Positions 59,500-64,000 of a DNA stretch of 64,000 nt are shown piece after piece. The position numbers and the translations under genes are program-made. Below the pieces are notes generated by a model that was not told the DNA's origin, did no database searches, and saw only the letters and a list, made by a program, of their open reading frames with translations. Every line of letters starts with the position of its first letter. The stretch's first letter is position 1. Source of the DNA: Arthrobacter sp. Soil782 (GTDB lineage: Bacteria > Actinomycetota > Actinomycetes > Actinomycetales > Micrococcaceae); the NCBI RefSeq assembly GCF_001428435.1, contig NZ_LMSO01000001.1:62001-126000 (forward strand). The letters run 5' to 3'.

Positions 59500-60251
59500 T
59501 GCAAACCCTGACAATCGACGACGGCAATGACCGCCTCAGCGTCCAGCTCAACCGCCCCGACGTCCGCAACGCAATCGACCAGCGGATGGTCGACGAGCTT
59601 CACGAGGTGTGTGCTGACCTAGAGCGCAACCCGCGGATCCTCGTGCTCTCCGGCACGGGTGGCGTCTTCGCTTCCGGAGCAGACATCGCACAGCTAAGAG
59701 AACGACGGCGCGACGACGCCCTTGCCGGCATCAACTCGACACTGTTCTCCCGAATCGCAAAACTCCCGATGCCCGTGATCGCCGCGCTGGACGGCTACGC
59801 GCTCGGCGGCGGCGCGGAACTTGCCTTCGCCGCCGACTTCCGGATCGGGACACCGGCGTTGAAGATCGGCAACCCGGAAACGGGTCTCGGCATCCTGCCG
59901 GCGGCCGGCGCGACGTGGCGGCTGCGTGAGCTTGTCGGTGAGCCCCTCGCCAAGGAGATCCTGCTCGCAGGCCGCGTGTTGAACGCCGATGAAGCCCTCG
60001 CCGCCCGGCTGATCACGGAAATCCACCCGGCTGAGGATTTGCTCGCGGCAGCCCACCGTCTCGCTGATCGCATAGCGCGCCAGGACCCGCTGGCAACCCG
60101 CATCACCAAGAGTGTGTTCCATGCACCACCCGAGGCGCATCCCGTGATCGATCAGCTTGCACAGGGCATCCTGTTCGAGTCCGAGGCGAAGTTTGAGCGC
60201 ATGCAAGCATTCCTGACAAGGAACGACCCGGACCGGAAGAAGACAAAGTGA
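59499..60251 (+). CDS. Enoyl-CoA hydratase/isomerase
   Basis: 250 residues from GTG 59499, overlapping the thiolase stop by one base. The crotonase fold is shown by LNRPDVRNAIDQRMVDEL, the oxyanion-hole segments GGVFASGADIAQLRERR and ALDGYALGGGAELAFAADF, and the GLGILPAAGATWRLRELVG segment. It has one catalytic Glu (GNPETGLGILP) rather than the two of a classical hydratase, so PaaG-like isomerase or hydratase activity are both possible. Second gene of the operon. Confidence 0.9.
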   Translation: MQTLTIDDGNDRLSVQLNRPDVRNAIDQRMVDELHEVCADLERNPRILVLSGTGGVFASGADIAQLRERRRDDALAGINSTLFSRIAKLPMPVIAALDGYALGGGAELAFAADFRIGTPALKIGNPETGLGILPAAGATWRLRELVGEPLAKEILLAGRVLNADEALAARLITEIHPAEDLLAAAHRLADRIARQDPLATRITKSVFHAPPEAHPVIDQLAQGILFESEAKFERMQAFLTRNDPDRKKTK

Positions 60252-61117
60252 GCTCAGTGGGGACCAACAGCGTTCCGGAAACTGTCGGCGTTCTCGGTGG
60301 CGGCCGGATGGGCGCGGGAATCGCGCACGCATTCTGTGTGGCCGGTGCCGCCGTCGTCGTCGTTGAACAGAACGACGACGCCGCGGAGGCGGCGCGCGGA
60401 CGAATCACTGCCGCACTGGACCGGAGCATCGCCAAGGGGAGCACGCAGGAAAGTCTGGACGCGCTGTCGGCGCGGCTGCGGGTAAGCACTGATTACTCTG
60501 CTTTCGCTTCGTGCGGGCTGGTGGTCGAAGCCGTGCCGGAGAACCTCGCCTTGAAAACGGCCGCGCTGCGCGGCGTGGAGGAACAGCTCGACGCCGGTGC
60601 CTGGCTCGCCACGAATACGTCCTCCTTGTCGGTCGGTGAGCTGGCAGGCGTCCTGCAGCGTCCCGACCGGTTCTGTGGGCTGCACTTTTTCAATCCGGTG
60701 CCGGCCTCAACGCTCATCGAAGTTGTCCTGGCGCCTGCCACCTCGGCAGAGCTGGCTGAGAAGGCCCGCGGCTGGGCCGAAGCCCTCGGCAAGACCCCCG
60801 TAGTGGTCAAGGATGCGCCAGGCTTCGCCAGTTCGCGGCTGGGCGTCGCTATCGCGCTGGAAGCGATGCGCATGGTTGAGGAAGGCGTGGCGTCCGCTGA
60901 AGACATTGATACTGCGATGGTGCTCGGCTACAAGCATCCGGTCGGTCCGCTGAGGACAACGGACATCGTGGGCCTCGATGTGCGGCTCGGGATCGCCGAG
61001 TACCTGGAGTCGACGCTGGGGGAGCGCTTTGCTCCGCCGCAGGTCCTCAAGGACAAGGTTGCACGTGGCGAGCTCGGGCGTAAGTCCGGTCAGGGGTTCT
61101 TTACATGGGACGAGTAG
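60248..61117 (+). CDS. 3-hydroxyacyl-CoA dehydrogenase
   Basis: 289 residues, the single-domain-pair bacterial form. The Rossmann start is VGVLGGGRMGAGIAHAFCVAG with the Glu for NAD+ at the end of strand 2 (VVVEQN). The catalytic His is in GLHFFNPVPASTLIEVV and the conserved Asn/Gly segment is VVVKDAPGFASSRL. The C-terminal domain has VLGYKHPVGPLRTTDIVGLD and ends GRKSGQGFFTWDE. It oxidises the hydratase product before thiolysis. GTG 60248 overlaps the hydratase stop by four bases. The trio forms a beta-oxidation module; no acyl-CoA ligase or oxygenase is in the window. Confidence 0.94.
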   Translation: MSSVGTNSVPETVGVLGGGRMGAGIAHAFCVAGAAVVVVEQNDDAAEAARGRITAALDRSIAKGSTQESLDALSARLRVSTDYSAFASCGLVVEAVPENLALKTAALRGVEEQLDAGAWLATNTSSLSVGELAGVLQRPDRFCGLHFFNPVPASTLIEVVLAPATSAELAEKARGWAEALGKTPVVVKDAPGFASSRLGVAIALEAMRMVEEGVASAEDIDTAMVLGYKHPVGPLRTTDIVGLDVRLGIAEYLESTLGERFAPPQVLKDKVARGELGRKSGQGFFTWDE

Positions 61118-61139
61118 CCTATGCCGCATACAAAAGGGC

Positions 61140-61145
61140 TAAGGT
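61140..61145 (+). promoter_or_regulatory. Candidate -10 box of the endonuclease/phosphatase-fold gene (leaderless start)
   Basis: TAAGGT, six T-rich bases, ATG 61152. Confidence 0.5.
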
Positions 61146-61151
61146 TTTTTC

Positions 61152-61991
61152 ATGACTGAGCGGACGACGCTGGCAGACAAACCGCTGATCGGACCTGTTG
61201 AGCCGCCGCAGCTTCACATCATGACCTACAACATCCGGCGCCGGGTGGCACACGTGAACCGGTGGAGCCAGGATTTCTGGGGTCGCCGCGAACCTCTCGT
61301 CCGCCGGCTTCTGGCCGCCGAACAGCCCACCATTCTTGGCGTGCAGGAGGCGTTGCCGGACCAGATGCCGGCGATCCTGGAGGGATTGGGCGAGCATTAC
61401 AGCAGCATCGGCCGCGGACGTAACGCGGACGGCGGTGGTGAACAGTGCCCCATCGTCTATGACGCACGGCGGCTGGAACTGTTGGAGTGGGATCAGGACG
61501 CGCTGTCCAACACCCCGGACACCCCGGGATCGAATGGTTGGGGCAACCTCATCCCGCGGATAGTGGTGACAGCTCGCTTCCGGGACCGTGAAACCGACAA
61601 GCAACTGACCGTCGTCAATACCCATCTTGACCACATGTCCCGAAAGTCGCGTCAGCGGTCAGCGGAGGCAATCCGGTCCCTGGTCGCGCAGACGGAAGGG
61701 GCCGTCGTCGTGACCGGAGACTTCAATACCGGAGCGGCATCACAGCCCTACGAGGCGATAACCAGCGGTGAAGTGCTGGCGGACGCCTGGGATGAGGCCA
61801 AGGAGCGGCTGACCGAGCTGTGGGGGACGTTCCCGCACTACCGTGCGCCGAAGCAGGGGCGTAAACGGATCGACTGGGTCATGGTGAACTCGGGAGTCAC
61901 CGTTGTGGAGACGGGTATCAACACCACCCGCTACAACGGCGCGTGGCCATCAGACCACACGCCGGTGCAGGCAATTATTACTGTGGATTAA
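61152..61991 (+). CDS. Endonuclease/exonuclease/phosphatase-family protein
   Basis: 279 residues of the EEP (DNase I-like) fold. MTYNIRRRV near the N-terminus and ILGVQEALPDQM carry the metal-binding Asn and Glu. VVNTHLDHMSRKSRQRSAEAI has the catalytic His, and VVTGDFNTGAASQPYEA the Asp-x-Asn pair. The C-terminal RIDWVMVNSG and WPSDHTPVQAII complete the site. No signal peptide. Related proteins hydrolyse phosphodiesters or act as phosphatases; substrate unknown. It stands alone after the thiolase operon. Confidence 0.9.
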   Translation: MTERTTLADKPLIGPVEPPQLHIMTYNIRRRVAHVNRWSQDFWGRREPLVRRLLAAEQPTILGVQEALPDQMPAILEGLGEHYSSIGRGRNADGGGEQCPIVYDARRLELLEWDQDALSNTPDTPGSNGWGNLIPRIVVTARFRDRETDKQLTVVNTHLDHMSRKSRQRSAEAIRSLVAQTEGAVVVTGDFNTGAASQPYEAITSGEVLADAWDEAKERLTELWGTFPHYRAPKQGRKRIDWVMVNSGVTVVETGINTTRYNGAWPSDHTPVQAIITVD

Positions 61992-62168
61992 TGCATCGCT
62001 TCTGAGAGATCTGTAGCGGTTTCGAAAGCTGGAAATGTCACGCGCCTGCCTCTGTGGCGAGTGCCCGCCGTCGGCGGTCTCCAACCGCGTTCGGTTCGAC
62101 CCCGTTCGTGGACGAAAAGGACCACAGTCCGAAAACTGCGGCCTCTTCGCCTACGAATGTTCTTGATA

Positions 62169-62519
62169 TCAGTGCGACGGCGTAACCGCGTCCTCAGCCT
62201 TCTGGGTCGAGTACAACCGTCGCAAGTAGCCGGGTTGGGTCACCGATCTTAACGCCCACCCCCAGTATGAGACGCCGGGTTCGAGCGCCAGACGTCTCCA
62301 GAGCAGACCCCCGTAGACGGCGTCCGCGACAAAAGCCGTCAGGGGTAGCAACAGACTCTCAGCGAGAGAGATATCGCCCCAGGGTGCGAGTTGGACAACA
62401 TTTGCAGCAGCCAGCAGTAGGGCGCAGATAGTCGGTCCCCAAGCCACCCGTGGTATGCGTGCGGAAGCCAGGATCACGCCGAGGCTACCGCCGATAATCG
62501 CTATGCCAATGAATGTCAT
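62169..62519 (-). CDS. Small membrane protein, function unknown
   Basis: 116 residues from ATG 62519, with GAGAGGGC immediately upstream (spacing short). Three hydrophobic segments at about 3-20, 27-45 and 55-75, then an aromatic-rich tail (VSYWGWALRSV). No family recognised. The preceding 177 bases (61992-62168) contain a CCGCCGTCGGCGG palindrome and no gene I can support. Confidence 0.5.
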   Translation of the reverse strand: MTFIGIAIIGGSLGVILASARIPRVAWGPTICALLLAAANVVQLAPWGDISLAESLLLPLTAFVADAVYGGLLWRRLALEPGVSYWGWALRSVTQPGYLRRLYSTQKAEDAVTPSH

Positions 62520-62558
62520 TTGCCCTCTCCCGTTTTCGACTACCTCTCCATCATTGCG

Positions 62559-62807
62559 TTACCTGCATTCCGGAGACAGCCATCGCATTGCGATTGGCCC
62601 CGGAGCAGCAGCGTAGAAGACGCACCCGCCAGCGTTCTTGGCCAGTGTGGCTTGATACAACCAGTATCCACCTGCAATGCCGCAGGCAACCCTGAGTGCG
62701 CCGGGGACAAAGCCGGCTTCGGCCGCCCTGACCTGACCGTCTTCGCGGCTCATCCCAATCGACCCTGATCGGGTCTGCTGACCCCCTCGACGAGAACGCA
62801 GCGACAT
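62559..62807 (-). CDS. Possible small ORF with one hydrophobic segment
   Basis: 82 codons from ATG 62807. The second half contains one hydrophobic stretch (GALRVACGIAGGYWLYQATLA). It lies in the 455-base interval 62520-62974, between the small membrane protein and the GlxA-type gene, all on the minus strand. No homology recognised and no clear ribosome site. The interval also has a 38-codon frame at 62849-62965 beginning MPVAGVLALGWNHL, which may be a remnant. Nothing firmer is visible there. Confidence 0.25.
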   Translation of the reverse strand: MSLRSRRGGQQTRSGSIGMSREDGQVRAAEAGFVPGALRVACGIAGGYWLYQATLAKNAGGCVFYAAAPGPIAMRWLSPECR

Positions 62808-62974
62808 CACAGCCACCCAACCCCGACCGCCCGGGAAGCCGGGGCACGTCACATGGCCTGTGCTGCGGGCGTGTCGAGTGGGTCGTCCAGGGGCGACGCA
62901 GGAGCGTCGACGCGACGTGCTGAGAGGTGGTTCCAACCGAGCGCTAGGACACCGGCTACAGGCATGGCGATAGG

Positions 62975-63916
62975 TCAGGAACGGCGTCGCTCCCTGCGCA
63001 GGAGGGAGCGCAGAGTCTCGGCGTTCGCGTAGCCGACCCGTCGCGCGATCTCGGCGGAGGTGAGGTCCGTGGTTGCTGAGAGGTGCCGAGCTCGTTCGAT
63101 GCGAAGCCGTTGGACGAAGCCGAGCGGAGTGAGGTTGAGCGCCGCACGGACTCGTCGTTCGAGGGTGCGCCGGCTGGTGCCGAGCGACTGCGCGACGAAG
63201 GCGACGTTGAACGGTTCGTCCAGGCGGGCGCGCACGAAGCGTTCGAACTCGACGACGATCGGGTCCTCGTGCCGGAGATGTTCGTAGGCGACGAAGGCCG
63301 CCTGCGACGGGCGCTCGTCGATGATGAGGAGCTTGGCGACATGTTGGGCCAGGTCGGGGCTGATCGATCGCACGAGTGAGAGCGCGAGGTCGATGTGGGC
63401 GAAGGCGGCGCCGGCGGTGACGAGGTTCCCGTCGACCACGACCATGGTGTCGAGATCGAGGGCGACGGTCGGATAGCGCTTCAGGAACTCCGGCCCCAGG
63501 AACCAGCTGGTCGTCGCCCGCCGATGATGCATCCGTCCGGTCTCGGCGACGGCGAACACGCCGGTGCACGCCGCGGCGATCCGGGTGGTCGCGTCGTCGA
63601 GGCGCCCGAGTGAGGCGATGACCGAACGAGCATCTCGGCTCTGGAGGGCGTCGTGGGTCGCGGCGGCCGTGAGGGTTCCAAGCGCAGGGACGACGACGAC
63701 GTCGAACTCTCCGGACTCCGACAGCGGGTGGTCCACCGACAGGGTCATCGATGCCGTCGTGGTCACTCGCCGTTTCGGTCCGAGGATGGCGAGTTCGATC
63801 GGGTCGATCCGCGGGTCGACATCGCCGCGGGCTCCGTCGGCCACCCGCACGATGTCGATGACCGACGCGACCGCCGAACCGAAGCAGCCGTCGATCGCGA
63901 TCAGTCCGATACGCAT
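62975..63916 (-). CDS. GlxA-family regulator (DJ-1/PfpI domain plus AraC-type HTH)
   Basis: 313 residues from ATG 63916. The N-terminal DJ-1/PfpI-like domain (about 1-185) has the nucleophile-elbow region IAAACTGVFAVAETG. The C-terminal AraC-type DNA-binding domain (about 215-313) has FVAQSLGTSRRTLERRVRAAL and IARRVGYANAETLRSLLRR. Such regulators control varied catabolic genes; targets unknown. TATTGT seven bases before the ATG suggests a leaderless mRNA. Its coding style (many CGATCG- and GTCGAC-rich stretches) looks different from neighbours, compatible with recent acquisition. The sequence right of 63930 has no gene start within the window. Confidence 0.88.
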   Translation of the reverse strand: MRIGLIAIDGCFGSAVASVIDIVRVADGARGDVDPRIDPIELAILGPKRRVTTTASMTLSVDHPLSESGEFDVVVVPALGTLTAAATHDALQSRDARSVIASLGRLDDATTRIAAACTGVFAVAETGRMHHRRATTSWFLGPEFLKRYPTVALDLDTMVVVDGNLVTAGAAFAHIDLALSLVRSISPDLAQHVAKLLIIDERPSQAAFVAYEHLRHEDPIVVEFERFVRARLDEPFNVAFVAQSLGTSRRTLERRVRAALNLTPLGFVQRLRIERARHLSATTDLTSAEIARRVGYANAETLRSLLRRERRRS

Positions 63917-63923
63917 GACGTAA

Positions 63924-63929
63924 ACAATA
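63924..63929 (-). promoter_or_regulatory. Candidate -10 box of the GlxA-type gene (leaderless start)
   Basis: On the minus strand TATTGT, seven bases, ATG 63916; no ribosome site. Confidence 0.45.
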
Positions 63930-64000
63930 GCAATACTGCCGTATACGCCACTCCCCACCGGCCCTCGCTCGTCATACGCTGAACTCGTCCCACGAAGAAC

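Noticed and set aside
62849..62965. 38-codon minus-strand ORF directly after the GlxA-type gene
   Set aside because: No homology or ribosome site; it may be a gene remnant, but a call cannot be supported.

Overview
The window is high-GC actinobacterial chromosome. Several gene neighbourhoods match those known from Mycobacterium tuberculosis and other Actinobacteria: crp / marP / acs / nth / NUDIX; a Tad-type pilus cluster ending against a DEAD/DEAH helicase; topA; proC with the tiny HTH and bS22-type genes; and the tlpA-ccdA-resB-ccsB cytochrome c maturation operon with menA, menE and menB. Gene content, protein sequence style and gene order suggest a Micrococcaceae member, Arthrobacter sensu lato. 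That is inference from memory of the families, not a database result. I see no rRNA, tRNA, CRISPR array, insertion sequence or prophage.

Layout. 0-7.6 kb: the tail of a NUDIX gene, a frameshifted endonuclease-like gene, crp divergent from marP, and a peptide ABC importer (binding protein plus two permeases). Three copies of one inverted-repeat element are interspersed. 7.6-13.4 kb (minus strand): the fused importer ATPase, aroQ, an MHS-type transporter and acs. 13.6-18.3 kb: a membrane protein of unknown function, nth, a CoA-type NUDIX hydrolase and a polymerase-A-type exonuclease/polymerase. 18.5-23.4 kb: the tadZ-A-B-C-flp-E-G pilus locus. 23.4-30.9 kb: helicase, GNAT, trhO, an orphan PheS-like synthetase with a structured leader, a small lipoprotein and a methyltransferase. 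31-39.9 kb: topA, ppx, proC, the ktrAB potassium system, acuC and an ArsR regulator. 39.9-45.4 kb: a DAHP synthase with an aromatic leader peptide, HTH and bS22 genes, a HAD phosphatase, a glutaredoxin, rex and yceI. 45.6-53.7 kb: the cytochrome c maturation operon, a two-component system, an Lrp/AsnC regulator and a PLDc_N protein. 53.7-61.1 kb: menaquinone genes, dodecin and a thiolase / enoyl-CoA hydratase / 3-hydroxyacyl-CoA dehydrogenase operon. 61.1-64 kb: an endonuclease/phosphatase-fold protein, small unknown genes and a GlxA-type regulator.

The most interesting signals are regulatory. The DAHP synthase gene (40156) is preceded by an 18-codon leader peptide rich in Trp, Tyr and Phe, followed by hairpins with a terminator-like one: a probable aromatic amino acid attenuator. 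The orphan PheS-like synthetase (27449-28564, minus) has a 24-codon leader peptide whose last codons include Tyr, Tyr and Phe. Its 5' leader can form two mutually exclusive helices, one pairing with the leader-peptide coding sequence and the other covering the synthetase ribosome binding site. Both leader ORFs start 6 nt after a TANNNT box, so they are probably translated from leaderless mRNAs. The same TANNNT-N6-8-RTG arrangement recurs at more than a dozen other starts in the window.

Physiologically the genes fit an aerobic heterotroph. Crp probably controls acs, with a candidate site upstream. Rex reads NADH/NAD+. The cytochrome c maturation and menaquinone genes serve respiration. The thiolase operon has an operator resembling sites of TetR-family phenylacetate or fatty-acid regulators.
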